A stretch of DNA of 64,000 nt, taken from contig NZ_FNBX01000009.1 of assembly GCF_900102485.1 (NCBI RefSeq), positions 1 to 64,000 of the forward strand, written 5' to 3'. The position numbers and the translations under genes were made by a program. This stretch comes from Desulfovibrio legallii. Lineage in GTDB: Bacteria; Desulfobacterota; Desulfovibrionia; Desulfovibrionales; Desulfovibrionaceae. The notes under the pieces were generated by a model. It was given only the letters and a program-made list of their open reading frames with translations, did not search any database and was not told where the DNA came from. Below are positions 42,649-51,164 of this stretch, in pieces; position 1 is the first letter of the stretch; each line of letters begins with the position of its first letter.

Positions 42649-44448
42649 ATGTTGCGAAACTTCACCATCTCCTGTCGCATCGCCTGCCTTGTGGGCATGA
42701 CCTTCCTCTTCCTTCTCGGTATGGCCGGGCTTTCCTACCAGATGACCCAGGCCGTCATCGGGGAAGGCACGAGCCTGGGGCGCGAGCAGCTGCTGCACGC
42801 GCAGCGCGCCCGCATCAAGGATGTGACCCACTCCGCGGCCCTGGGGCTGGCCTCCCTGACGCAGGGCCTGCCGGAAGCGGCCCAGCTGCGCGTCATCGCC
42901 GACTTTGTGGAAAAATCCCGCTTTGAAGACGACGGCTCCGGCTACTTCTACGTCTACAAGGGCACGATCAACGCGGCCCATCCCACCCAGAAGCAGCTTA
43001 TCGGCACGGACCTCGGCAACACCAAGGACAAGCGCGGCGTCTACTACGTGCGCGAACTGGACAAGGCCGCCGCCAAGGGCGGGGATTATGTGGACTTTGT
43101 CTTCCCCAAGCCCGGCGCGGGCGACGTCTTCAAGCTGGGCTACGCTGAAACCATCCCTGGCACGCCCTACTGGATCGGCACCGGCGTGTACATCGACAAT
43201 GTGGATAAGGAGGCCGCCCGGTTGCGTACGGCCATGAGCACCCTGTTCAACGGCACAGTGCGCACCTACGGGCTGGGTTTCCTGGCCGTGCTGCTGGTGG
43301 TGGTCATCCCCTTCTCCCTGGCCCTGCTGCGCTCCATTACCCGGCCCCTGGCCCAGGTGACGGGCCATGCCCGCGCCGTGGCCGGCGGCAACCTGGAAGT
43401 GGACATCCAGCCCACGGGCCGGGACGAGGTTTCCGTGCTGGAGGCGGGCCTGCGCGACATGGTGGGCAAGCTCAAAAATCTGATCGCCGAAGCGCAGCAA
43501 AAAAGCGCGGAGGCCGCCGCCGCGGTCCAGGCGGCCCATACGGCGCAGGCCGCGGCCGAACAGGCAGGCGAGGCGGCCCGCTCCCGCAGCGCTGCCCTGC
43601 TGGAGGCCGCCAACCATCTGGAAGAGGTGGCCCATGTGGTGAGCACCGCCTCCACCCAGCTTTCGGCCCAGATTGAGCAGGCCGACCGCGGCGCGGTGGA
43701 ATCGGCCCAGCGCCTGGCCGAGGCCGCTACGGCCATGAATGAAATGAACGCCACCGTGCAGGAAGTGGCCCGCAACGCGGCGGAGGCTTCCGCAGCCTCG
43801 GCGGAAACGCGGGAGCAAGCCCGCTCCGGCGCGGACATTGTGGAAAAATCCGTGCTCAGCATCGGGCAGGTGCACGCGGTTTCCCTCAAACTTAAGAACG
43901 ACATGAGCCAGCTCAACGCCCACGCCCAGTCCATCAGCCAGATCATGGGCGTTATTTCGGACATTGCGGACCAGACCAACCTGCTGGCCCTGAACGCCGC
44001 CATTGAGGCCGCCCGCGCGGGCGACGCCGGGCGCGGCTTTGCCGTGGTGGCCGACGAGGTGCGCAAGCTGGCCGAAAAGACCATGGCCTCCACCAACGAT
44101 GTGGGCAAGGCCATTGCGGCCATTCAGGAAAGCACGGCTAAAAGCGTGGCAGCCATGGAAGAGGCCGTAAACAACGTGGACCAGGCTACGGATCTGGCCA
44201 ACCAGTCCGGTCAGGCCCTGGACGGCATTGTGGAGAAGGTGGAAAGCACCGTGGATCAGGTCAACGCCATTGCCGCCGCCAGCGAGCAGCAGTCCGCCGC
44301 CAGCGAGGAGATCAACCGCTCCATCGAAACCGTCAACGACATGTCCCGCCAGACCGCCGAAGCCATGGACCAGGCCGCTAAAGCCGTCACGGAGCTGGCC
44401 GGCCAGGCCCATCGGCTGGCCGACCTGATCCATAAAATGAAGCAGTAG
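42649..44448 (+). CDS. Methyl-accepting chemotaxis protein 2 (Cache-type sensor)
   Basis: The 599-residue receptor has a membrane anchor ([20 protein letters not shown]), a periplasmic single-Cache domain ([45 protein letters not shown]), a second membrane helix ([21 protein letters not shown]), a HAMP domain ([22 protein letters not shown]), and a signalling tip almost identical to that of the receptor at 40372. Cache domains bind small organic ligands such as carboxylates. AAGGA precedes the ATG. The sensor half is unrelated to the first receptor's, so the pair shares an output but not an input. Confidence 0.93.
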   Translation: MLRNFTISCRIACLVGMTFLFLLGMAGLSYQMTQAVIGEGTSLGREQLLHAQRARIKDVTHSAALGLASLTQGLPEAAQLRVIADFVEKSRFEDDGSGYFYVYKGTINAAHPTQKQLIGTDLGNTKDKRGVYYVRELDKAAAKGGDYVDFVFPKPGAGDVFKLGYAETIPGTPYWIGTGVYIDNVDKEAARLRTAMSTLFNGTVRTYGLGFLAVLLVVVIPFSLALLRSITRPLAQVTGHARAVAGGNLEVDIQPTGRDEVSVLEAGLRDMVGKLKNLIAEAQQKSAEAAAAVQAAHTAQAAAEQAGEAARSRSAALLEAANHLEEVAHVVSTASTQLSAQIEQADRGAVESAQRLAEAATAMNEMNATVQEVARNAAEASAASAETREQARSGADIVEKSVLSIGQVHAVSLKLKNDMSQLNAHAQSISQIMGVISDIADQTNLLALNAAIEAARAGDAGRGFAVVADEVRKLAEKTMASTNDVGKAIAAIQESTAKSVAAMEEAVNNVDQATDLANQSGQALDGIVEKVESTVDQVNAIAAASEQQSAASEEINRSIETVNDMSRQTAEAMDQAAKAVTELAGQAHRLADLIHKMKQ

Positions 44449-44517
44449 GCGGCAACGGCGGCCCCGCGCCGCGCCGAAGGCCCCGGCCGAACCCGCGCCG
44501 TCGCCGCAGTTCCCCGC

Positions 44518-44561
44518 AAAAAACGCCGCCCTGATGCCCCCGGAGGGATCAGGGCGGCGTT
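44518..44561 (-). terminator. Terminator between the chemoreceptor and the peptidase-like gene
   Basis: AACGCCGCCCTGAT pairs exactly with ATCAGGGCGGCGTT around a 12-nt loop. On the minus strand the stem is followed by a run of T, so it fits the end of the peptidase-like gene; the plus-strand tail is poor. Confidence 0.65.
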
Positions 44562-44600
44562 ACGCATTGTTGGCGGCGCTCTGCCGCTGCCCGTTTTTAG

Positions 44601-44628
44601 CGCAGATCGCCTTTGAGAACAGGCATGC
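44601..44628 (-). repeat. Remnant of a MITE-like repeat end
   Basis: CGCAGATCGCCTTTGAGAAC matches the outer terminal repeat of the family and is directly followed by a complete copy. It is probably the left-over end of an earlier copy. Confidence 0.5.
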
Positions 44629-44632
44629 TTAG

Positions 44633-44768
44633 AGCAGATTACCGTTGAGAATATGCATTCTCAACGGTTACGGCACGCTCGTTCCGGCGTTTGCCAGCGC
44701 AAATCCTTGCGCCTGCGCGGCGGGCACCTGCCCACGCAGCCGCCAGGGCAGCGCAAAATTGGAATGCC
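44633..44768 (-). repeat. MITE-like repeat, inverted copy
   Basis: The 136-bp unit begins AGCAGATTACCGTTGAGAAT and ends AATTGGAATGCC. The flanks are TTAG (44629-44632) and CTAG (44769-44772). The CTAG carries, on the minus strand, the TAG stop of the peptidase-like gene. Its hairpin has compensatory changes: CGTTGAGAAT pairs with ATTCTCAACG in place of CTTTGAGAAT/ATTCTCAAAG. Confidence 0.8.
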
Positions 44769-46103
44769 CTAGGCGGACTGCAGTTCCGACGCGGGGGCGG
44801 CCTGGGCGGCGCGCGGCCGCCGGGGCTGTGCGGGACAGACGCTCAGCAGGCCGTTTTCCTTCAGGCGGCGCATGATCGCGGCGCAACGGAAAATGTCTCT
44901 GCCCACCAGGTCAGCCTCTTCCAGCAGGCTCAGGCGGCCGTCGGCATAGGCCAGCAGATCCATCATAAGGTTGACCTCCTCGGTACAGGAGGAAGCCGTG
45001 CTCAGCGTGGGGTAGAGGCCCCGGCGGCCCAGCTGCGGCTCGCAGAGCACCTGGTTTTTGTAGACCAGGTTTTCCTCCAGGGCTTCCAGAATTTTCTGCA
45101 TCATGGCCAGGCTTTCCTGCAGGCCTTTTTCCGTCACCAGGTTCAGATCGTCCAGGGAGGTGTGGTACTCCGGGTAGGCGTGGTACTTGCTGCGCATAAC
45201 GCTGCACATGGGCAGGTCTATGCCTGGGGCGCAGTACTGGCGCTCGTCGCTGCAGCGATCCAGGAAGGAATAACGGTTGAAGCCCGGCGCAAAGTGGTGG
45301 AGCACATGCAGGGCCGCCTTGTCCGCCAGGGTGTCGCCCTTGCGGCTGGGCACAAAGGACCAAGCCCGTTCGTCGCCCATGCAGTTGAGGTTGAAGGCCG
45401 CCGCCACGTTGCGCCGCAGGACCTGGTGGTGGCCGCTCAGGTAGGCGATGGCCCCGATGGTCTCAGGCGCGAAGACGAAGCGGTAGGTGTAGCGGCGGGG
45501 CCGCGAGGCCAGCCACTGGGCCAGAGCCGTGGCCACCACAGGGCCGGAAAGCTCGTTATTGGCCATGGAGGGGTGGCAGACGTAGGTGGAGAGCAGCACC
45601 TCCCGCCGGCTGCGGCCGGGGAGGATCAGATCCGCATAGGTGAGCGAGCCGGGGGCCAGGCGCGCGTCAATGACGGCGTGGTATTTGCCGGGGCGCAGGC
45701 GCTGCCGCTGGCTGTGCCGCAGACAGAAGCCCCAGCGCCGCACATAGTAGGACGTGACGTAGGGGATGGCATCGGGCTGCTCCGGCAGGGAGTGGAGGTG
45801 CTCCTGCAGCTCTTCCAGGTCCAGCACTGCGTCCACCGGTTCGGAATAACCCACCACGTGCAGGTTGCTGTCCGCAAAATCGGCCACCACTTCGCCGTCG
45901 GGGCCGGTGAGCCGCGCGCCTCTGATGTTCCATTCCTCGGGCACGGTCCAGTCAAAGACCTTGGCGCCCGAAGGAATTTCGTGGATGCGGAGCTGGGGGA
46001 GCTCCTCCTGAATGATGCGCAGCGTCTCCCGGACGCCGTTGCCGGTGATGCTCCGGCAGATGGGAAAAAGCCGGGTGAGAAAAGCGTGCAGGCTTGTGCG
46101 CAT
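44769..46103 (-). CDS. DUF4910-type zinc aminopeptidase-like protein
   Basis: The 444-residue protein belongs, by its layout, to the DUF4910/DUF2172 group of M28-like peptidases: an N-terminal ITGNGVRETLRII motif, a small inserted domain, then STYVCHPSMANNELSGP near 200-216 (H and N/E as metal-binding candidates), APETIGAIAYL (catalytic-type Glu), DRCSDERQYCAPG and EYHTSLDDLNLV (terminal His/Asp). Members of this group lie in surface-polysaccharide and flagellar-glycosylation loci; this one is divergent from flagellin. AAAGGAC lies before the ATG at 46103; the frame stays open further up without a better start. Confidence 0.75.
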   Translation of the reverse strand: MRTSLHAFLTRLFPICRSITGNGVRETLRIIQEELPQLRIHEIPSGAKVFDWTVPEEWNIRGARLTGPDGEVVADFADSNLHVVGYSEPVDAVLDLEELQEHLHSLPEQPDAIPYVTSYYVRRWGFCLRHSQRQRLRPGKYHAVIDARLAPGSLTYADLILPGRSRREVLLSTYVCHPSMANNELSGPVVATALAQWLASRPRRYTYRFVFAPETIGAIAYLSGHHQVLRRNVAAAFNLNCMGDERAWSFVPSRKGDTLADKAALHVLHHFAPGFNRYSFLDRCSDERQYCAPGIDLPMCSVMRSKYHAYPEYHTSLDDLNLVTEKGLQESLAMMQKILEALEENLVYKNQVLCEPQLGRRGLYPTLSTASSCTEEVNLMMDLLAYADGRLSLLEEADLVGRDIFRCAAIMRRLKENGLLSVCPAQPRRPRAAQAAPASELQSA

Positions 46104-46309
46104 GGGGCACCGTCCTTTCAAGTGTCTTCGGCCGAAAATGGGCCCGCGCCGGGGATCCGCCGCCACGGAAGCAGAAAGCGCGCCGCTTGTCCAGTGCCTT
46201 GAATATCCTTGCCGTTGGCGGCTTGGCGGGCGGCGGAAAAAAACGCCGCCCCGCCGGACGTCCGGGCAGGGGCGGCAAGGCGGGCGGGCAAAAATTTCCG
46301 CCCCGCGGC

Positions 46310-46336
46310 TAAACCCCGGCGTGGCCGTGCCGATAA
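46310..46336 (+). promoter_or_regulatory. Sigma-28 promoter of flagellin 1
   Basis: TAAA (46310-46313), a 15-bp spacer and GCCGATAA (46329-46336) match the FliA consensus exactly. The flagellin ATG lies 80 bp downstream. Confidence 0.85.
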
Positions 46337-46415
46337 GACTGCAAGAGGCGGTAGCACGCAAGGACGCGTCGGCATTTCGCGCCGCCCGGCACATGCAGCA
46401 TTCAGGGAGGAATGT

Positions 46416-47300
46416 ATGTATATCAATAATAACCAGATGGCCACCAACGTGGCCAATACGCTGACAAGCCACTACAGCAACCTGCAAACCTCAACCCAGC
46501 GTCTGTCTTCAGGCCTGCGCATCAACTCCGCGGCGGACGACGCCGCGGGCCTCGCCATCCGCGAGCTCATGCGCACGGATATTGCCGCCCTGCAGCAGGG
46601 CGTGCGCAACGCCAACGACGCCATCTCCCTCATCCAGACCGCCGACGGCGCTTTGGGCGTCATCGACGAAAAGCTGACCCGAATGAAGGAACTGGCGGAG
46701 CAGGCGGCCACCGGCACCTACGACTCCACCCAGCGGCTGATGATCGATTCGGAGTACCAGGCCATGGCTTCGGAAATCACCCGTATTGCCAACGCCACGG
46801 ACTTCAACGGCATCCACCTGCTCAACGGCGATCTTTCCGGCGACGACCACGACGGTTCAGGCGTGGTCTCCAAGGGTAAGATGAAGGTTCACTTCGGGAC
46901 CATGAACGACTCGGCCGAGGACTACTACTACATTCAGATCGGCACGAGCACGGCCTCGGCTCTGGGTGTGGGCAACAGCGCGGGCACCAGCTCCCTGGCG
47001 TACACGGTTTCCACCCAGCAGGCCGCGCAGAGCGCCCTGGTGGGCATTAACAACGCCGTGGTCTCCAAGGACGCCATCCGGGCGCACCTGGGCGCTTTGC
47101 AGAACCGGCTGGAAAACACCATCAGCAACCTGACCACGCAGGCGGAAAACCTGCAGGCGGCGGAATCGCGCATTTCCGATGTGGACGTGGCTACGGAAAT
47201 GACGAACTTCGTGCGCAATCAGATCCTCACCCAGTCCGCTGTGGCCATGCTTTCGCAGGCTAACAGCATGCCGCAGATGGCGCTTTCGCTCATCAGTTAA
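46416..47300 (+). CDS. fliC: Flagellin 1
   Basis: The 294-residue protein has the typical flagellin ends: an N-terminal coiled coil (NTLTSHYSNLQTSTQRLSSGLRINSAADDAAGLAI) and a C-terminal one (AESRISDVDVATEMTNFVRNQILTQSAVAMLSQANSMP). These parts polymerise into the filament core. The middle surface domain is very short (about residues 140-190), so the filament has only a small outer layer. AGGGAGG lies before the ATG. It differs from the second flagellin (48615) at about 13 positions. Transcription is probably by sigma-28, and a strong terminator follows at 47366. Confidence 0.95.
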   Translation: MYINNNQMATNVANTLTSHYSNLQTSTQRLSSGLRINSAADDAAGLAIRELMRTDIAALQQGVRNANDAISLIQTADGALGVIDEKLTRMKELAEQAATGTYDSTQRLMIDSEYQAMASEITRIANATDFNGIHLLNGDLSGDDHDGSGVVSKGKMKVHFGTMNDSAEDYYYIQIGTSTASALGVGNSAGTSSLAYTVSTQQAAQSALVGINNAVVSKDAIRAHLGALQNRLENTISNLTTQAENLQAAESRISDVDVATEMTNFVRNQILTQSAVAMLSQANSMPQMALSLIS

Positions 47301-47365
47301 GCGCGGCGCGCGCGGCGGCGGGCGCAAGCCCGCCCAAGGCCTCGCCGCCGGGAAAGGCGCGCGGC

Positions 47366-47409
47366 AAACAGATTCCCGGCCCGTTTTGCGGGCCGGGAAT
47401 CTGTTTTTT
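47366..47409 (+). terminator. Terminator of flagellin 1
   Basis: AAACAGATTCCCGGCCC is fully complementary to GGGCCGGGAATCTGTTT, with a short GTTTTGC loop and a run of six T after it. Confidence 0.9.
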
Positions 47410-47415
47410 GTCAAG

Positions 47416-47558
47416 GCGGTTCTGTCATAAAAGCCGGCGGGCGGCTGCGGGAGCAGACGCCCGCCGTGCAGGCGTGAGCGCAATTTATTCGCGCTGCTAA
47501 GCGCCGGAACGAGCGTGCCGCAATCTTTGCGAAGGCATATGCTCAAAGGCGTTCTGCT
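47416..47558 (+). repeat. MITE-like repeat, diverged copy
   Basis: The core (GCGGGAGCAGACGCCC, GCGCAATTTATTCGCGC) and the right end (CTCAAAGGCGTTCTGCT) are clear, followed by CCAG. The left palindrome is decayed. It separates the flagellin 1 terminator from the Hsp20 terminator. Confidence 0.7.
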
Positions 47559-47576
47559 CCAGGGGGCTGCAAAGAA

Positions 47577-47608
47577 CCCCCGGCGGCCTGGCGGCAGGCT
47601 GCCGGGGG
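47577..47608 (-). terminator. Terminator of hsp20
   Basis: On the minus strand CCCCCGGC-A-GCCTG pairs with CAGGC-C-GCCGGGGG, followed by TTCTTT. It starts just after the hsp20 stop. Confidence 0.65.
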
Positions 47609-47611
47609 CGC

Positions 47612-48130
47612 TCAGGCCCTGGTAATTTCAATAGTTTTGCGTTCGGCCGCAGCCGGCGCTTTGCGCGGAATGCTCACGCTCAGCACGCCGTTTTTGTGCG
47701 TGGCGGCAATGCCCGCCACATCCGCATCGTCGGGCAGGGCCAGTACCCGCTGGAAGGAACCGTAAACCCGTTCCATCACATGCTGGTTCTTTTTCTCTTC
47801 CTCGCTGTCCCGCTTTTTTTCACCGGAAACGACCAGCGCGTTGTCGCGCACCTCCACAGTAACGTTTTCCGGCTCCACGCCGGGCAGTTCCATGCGCAGC
47901 GTGTAGGCCTTGTCGTCACTGGTCAGATCCATATCGGGCAAGAGGGCGGTTTCCGCCTTCTGGTGCCGCCAGAAGGGCAGCATGTCGTTCATGGCGTCCC
48001 ACGGGGCCGCCATGCCGTTGAACATGGCCTGAAAAATTCTGTCCATATCGTCCCTGAAAGGCGCTGCCGGGGCTGCGGGCTCACGCGGCGCGAACCAACG
48101 ACGGGGAAGATGCATTGTGTTAGCCATCAT
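47612..48130 (-). CDS. Hsp20-family small heat-shock protein
   Basis: The 172-residue protein has a divergent N-terminal arm rich in Pro, Phe and Met, then an alpha-crystallin domain (PDMDLTSDDKAYTLRMELPGVEPENVTVEV, LVVSGEKKRDSEEE, YGSFQRVLALP) and a C-terminal IxI-type tail (VSIPRKAP). Such proteins hold unfolding proteins under stress. The ATG at 48130 follows AGGAGG by 6 nt. A promoter-like pair is at 48163-48190. It lies between the two flagellins on the opposite strand. Confidence 0.93.
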   Translation of the reverse strand: MMANTMHLPRRWFAPREPAAPAAPFRDDMDRIFQAMFNGMAAPWDAMNDMLPFWRHQKAETALLPDMDLTSDDKAYTLRMELPGVEPENVTVEVRDNALVVSGEKKRDSEEEKKNQHVMERVYGSFQRVLALPDDADVAGIAATHKNGVLSVSIPRKAPAAAERKTIEITRA

Positions 48131-48162
48131 GACCAACCTCCTGTGTAAATCTTGCTATCCAA

Positions 48163-48190
48163 TAGATAAAACATGCTTTATCTTCGTCAA
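48163..48190 (-). promoter_or_regulatory. Promoter of hsp20
   Basis: Minus-strand TTGACG and TATCTA are 16 bp apart and 33 bp before the ATG. No CIRCE inverted repeat is present. Confidence 0.55.
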
Positions 48191-48614
48191 GTGGTTGTGG
48201 AAAAGTTTTGTGTGCGGCCGCCGGCTTCTTGACGCTGCCCTTGCGCGGTGCGGGCCCAGGCGGGGGGGGGAAGCCGCAGGGCCTTGGCGCGCATTGCCGG
48301 GCGCGGGGCGGGCAAGGCCGCCGAGCGGGATGCCGCAGGGAAAGGGGAGGAATCTGGCACGGATTCTGCTAAGTCCAACATGCAGGTTTGGGGGCAAAAC
48401 TTGCCGTTCCGGGGCCACGAACGGAGCGTCCATCGCCCTTAATGGGGGAGCGCGCCTGGCGCGGCCGGCAGCGGAACCGGCGCGGCGCGGGCAGTGCGAC
48501 CCGGCTCCCGGAGGGAGGGGCCCGCCGCAGGCGGGCCACAACGGCGGCAGTCCGCACGGAAGCGGACGCGCGCAGTGCGCCGCCGGGCTGACAGCACATT
48601 CAAGGAGGAATGTT
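48191..48614 (+). other. Long leader region of flagellin 2
   Basis: No gene is supported in this 424-bp GC-rich stretch. It contains the candidate sigma-54 promoter (48355-48369). The ~230-nt leader that would follow has several GC hairpins, for example GGGCCCGCC/GGCGGGCC near 48518-48537. Confidence 0.4.
48355..48369 (+). promoter_or_regulatory. Candidate sigma-54 promoter of flagellin 2
   Basis: TGGCACGGATTCTGC has the invariant GG-N10-GC spacing of RpoN promoters, with one mismatch to TGGCAC-N5-TTGC. No sigma-28 box was found upstream of this flagellin. Confidence 0.5.
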
Positions 48615-49502
48615 ATGTATATTAATAACAACCAGATGGCCACCAACGTGGCCAATACGCTGACGGACCACTACAGTAATCTGCAAACCTCAACCCAGCG
48701 TCTGTCCACAGGCCTGCGCATCAACTCTGCGGCGGACGACGCCGCGGGCCTTGCCATCCGCGAGCTCATGCGGACGGACATCTCCGCCTTGCAGCAGGGC
48801 GTGCGCAACGCCAACGACGCCATTTCCCTCATCCAGACCGCCGACGGTGCCTTGGGCGTCATCGACGAAAAGCTGACCCGGATGAAGGAGCTGGCGGAGC
48901 AGGCGGCCACCGGCACGTACGACTCCACCCAGCGGCTCATGATCGATTCGGAGTACCAGGCCATGGCTTCGGAAATCACCCGTATTGCCAACGCCACGGA
49001 CTTCAATGGGATTCATCTGCTCAACGGCAACCTGTCCGGCGAGGACCACGACGGCTCAGGCCTCTCCTCTACAGGCAAGATGAAGATCCACTTCGGGACC
49101 ATGAACGACTCGGCCGAGGACTACTACTACATCCAGATTGGCACGAGCACGGCCTCGGCCCTGGGTGTGGGCAACAGCGCGGGCACCGATTCCCTGGCGT
49201 ACACGGTTTCCACCCAGCAGGCCGCGCAGAGCGCCCTGGTGGGCATTAACAACGCCGTGGTCTCCAAGGATAATATCCGCGCGCACCTGGGCGCTTTGCA
49301 GAACCGGCTGGAAAACACCATCAGCAACCTGACTACGCAGGCGGAAAACCTGCAGGCGGCGGAATCGCGCATTTCCGATGTGGACGTGGCTACGGAAATG
49401 ACGAACTTCGTGCGTAATCAGATCCTCACCCAGTCCGCGGTGGCCATGCTTTCGCAGGCCAACAGCATGCCGCAGATGGCCATGCAGCTCATCAGCGGCT
49501 AA
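48615..49502 (+). CDS. fliC: Flagellin 2
   Basis: The 295-residue protein is a near copy of flagellin 1: by eye, about 13 substitutions, mostly in the short surface segment (GNLSGEDHDGSGLSSTGKMKI here), plus one extra glycine at the end. The filament-core ends are virtually identical. AAGGAGG precedes the ATG at 48615. The two genes share their reading frame and much of the DNA sequence, but not the upstream region, and seem to use different promoters. Hsp20 lies between them on the opposite strand. Confidence 0.95.
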   Translation: MYINNNQMATNVANTLTDHYSNLQTSTQRLSTGLRINSAADDAAGLAIRELMRTDISALQQGVRNANDAISLIQTADGALGVIDEKLTRMKELAEQAATGTYDSTQRLMIDSEYQAMASEITRIANATDFNGIHLLNGNLSGEDHDGSGLSSTGKMKIHFGTMNDSAEDYYYIQIGTSTASALGVGNSAGTDSLAYTVSTQQAAQSALVGINNAVVSKDNIRAHLGALQNRLENTISNLTTQAENLQAAESRISDVDVATEMTNFVRNQILTQSAVAMLSQANSMPQMAMQLISG

Positions 49503-49568
49503 ACGGCCGTGTCCTTCGGGACATGACGGCTCCTGGCGGGCTGAGGACGCACGCCGCACGCGACCTCA

Positions 49569-49603
49569 CATATCCCCGAAGGCTTCCGCCCTTCGGGGAT
49601 ATG
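49569..49603. terminator. Perfect hairpin between flagellin 2 and rimO
   Basis: CATATCCCCGAAGG pairs perfectly with CCTTCGGGGATATG around a 7-nt loop. There is no T-run on either side; it lies between convergent genes and may work as a bidirectional terminator. Confidence 0.6.
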
Positions 49604-49606
49604 CCG

Positions 49607-50938
49607 TCAGGCCAGGGCCGTGAGGTCGTAGGCCGTATTCTCCACAATATCGCATTCCGGCATGGCGCCCGGCGCAACGCCGGGGCCGCTCACATAGGTG
49701 ATGCCGTCCACCTCCGGCGCCTGAAACCAGACCCGGCCCTGGTGCAGGCCCGGCCACTCCGGGTGGGGGGCGTCCACCAGCACGGGCAGGCGCGCGCCCA
49801 CCTGGGCGGCCAGCAGCTCCTCGCTGATGTCGGCCTGAATTTCCATAAGCGCCGCGCGGCGTTCCTCGCGCAGGGCCGTGGGAACCTGGTCCGGCAGGGC
49901 CGCGGCCGGGGTGCCTTCTTCCGCCTGATAGGCAAAGACCCCCACATGCTGCAGGCGGTTTTTTTCCACAAATCGGCACAAGGCTGCAAACTGCGCCGGG
50001 GTCTCGCCGGGGTAGCCCACAATGAAGGTCGTGCGCAGCGCGGCCTGGGGCAGCTCTTCCCGCACCAGGTCCAGCACGCGCTGCGGATCCTGGGCAAAGG
50101 GGCGGCCCATGCGCGCCAGCACCTCAGGGTGGGCGTGCTGCAGGGGAATATCCAGATAGGGCAGCAGGGGCGCGCCCCACTCCCGCAGCAGGCGCAGCAG
50201 GTCGCGCGTTACCCCCGTGGGGTAAAGGTAGAGCAGGCGCAGCCAGGCCAGGCCCTCCAGACCGGCCAGGCGCTCCAGCAGCCGGGGCAGGCCCTCCTTG
50301 AGGCCCAGGTCCAGCCCCCAGGAGGTCAGATCCTGCGCCACCAGGTCGAGCTCCCGCACGCCTTGGGCCAGCAGGGCGCGGGCCTCGGCTTCAATGCGCT
50401 CCGCCGGCAGCGATTTGAGCCCGCCGCGGATGGACGGGATGGTGCAGAAGGCGCAACGGTGGCGACAGCCCTCCCCGATTTTGAGCCAGGCGTAGGAGGG
50501 CCCGGTGGAGAGCAGCCGCCCTGCGTGGGGCGGATTCGCCGGAGGCGGCGGCAGGCGCAGGGCCTGGGCCAGCAGGGCGGGCCAGCGGGGCAGATCCGCC
50601 GTGGGCAGCCAGAGGTCCACTTCCGGAAGCTCTCTGGCCAGCTCCGCCGCGCCGTAGCGGCCCACCAGACAGCCGCCCACTGCCAGCAAGGGTTTGTTTT
50701 TGCAGCGTTTCAGGTGCTGGGCGGCGTCCAGCACGGCGCGTACGGATTCGCGCACGGCCGGGGCAATGAAGCCGCAGGTGTTGATGAAGACAAGACGCGC
50801 GCGGCCCAGGTGCGCGGCCTGGGCGATGGGCACGCCCAGCGACCCCAGCAGGCGTTCGCTGTCCACCCTGTTTTTGGGGCATCCCAAGCTCAGGGACCAG
50901 ACCTGCAACGGACGAGAAGGACGAAAATGTGTGGTCAT
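49607..50938 (-). CDS. rimO: Ribosomal protein S12 methylthiotransferase RimO
   Basis: RimO adds a methylthio group to an aspartate of ribosomal protein S12. The 443-residue enzyme has the UPF0004 domain with cysteines for the first cluster (SLGCPKNRVDSE, FINTCGFI, LAVGGCLVG), the radical SAM triad CRHRCAFC near 149-156, and a TRAM domain at the end (VLVDAPHPEWPGLHQGRVWFQAPEVDG). The ATG at 50938 was chosen because it precedes the conserved SLGCPKN motif by the usual distance; the ribosome site is weak. Divergent from the EAL gene. Confidence 0.93.
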   Translation of the reverse strand: MTTHFRPSRPLQVWSLSLGCPKNRVDSERLLGSLGVPIAQAAHLGRARLVFINTCGFIAPAVRESVRAVLDAAQHLKRCKNKPLLAVGGCLVGRYGAAELARELPEVDLWLPTADLPRWPALLAQALRLPPPPANPPHAGRLLSTGPSYAWLKIGEGCRHRCAFCTIPSIRGGLKSLPAERIEAEARALLAQGVRELDLVAQDLTSWGLDLGLKEGLPRLLERLAGLEGLAWLRLLYLYPTGVTRDLLRLLREWGAPLLPYLDIPLQHAHPEVLARMGRPFAQDPQRVLDLVREELPQAALRTTFIVGYPGETPAQFAALCRFVEKNRLQHVGVFAYQAEEGTPAAALPDQVPTALREERRAALMEIQADISEELLAAQVGARLPVLVDAPHPEWPGLHQGRVWFQAPEVDGITYVSGPGVAPGAMPECDIVENTAYDLTALA

Positions 50939-51164
50939 GGGGGCACTGTACAGAGCGCGCGCGCCCTTGTCACCCCGTGGCGCGAAGGCGGTTTGCCAAG
51001 GGAAGCGCTTGGTGTTAGGGTACTTTGATTCCCATGCTGACGTTGCCGGGGAATTGTTGCGCGCCGTCGGCCCGGCGGGGCGGGCGCAGGGTTTCTTTTT
51101 GCCGTCGGCGTTTTTTCGTTTCTGCACTTTCCGGCGCGGTCTTGCAAAAAGGTGAACCCGCAGC

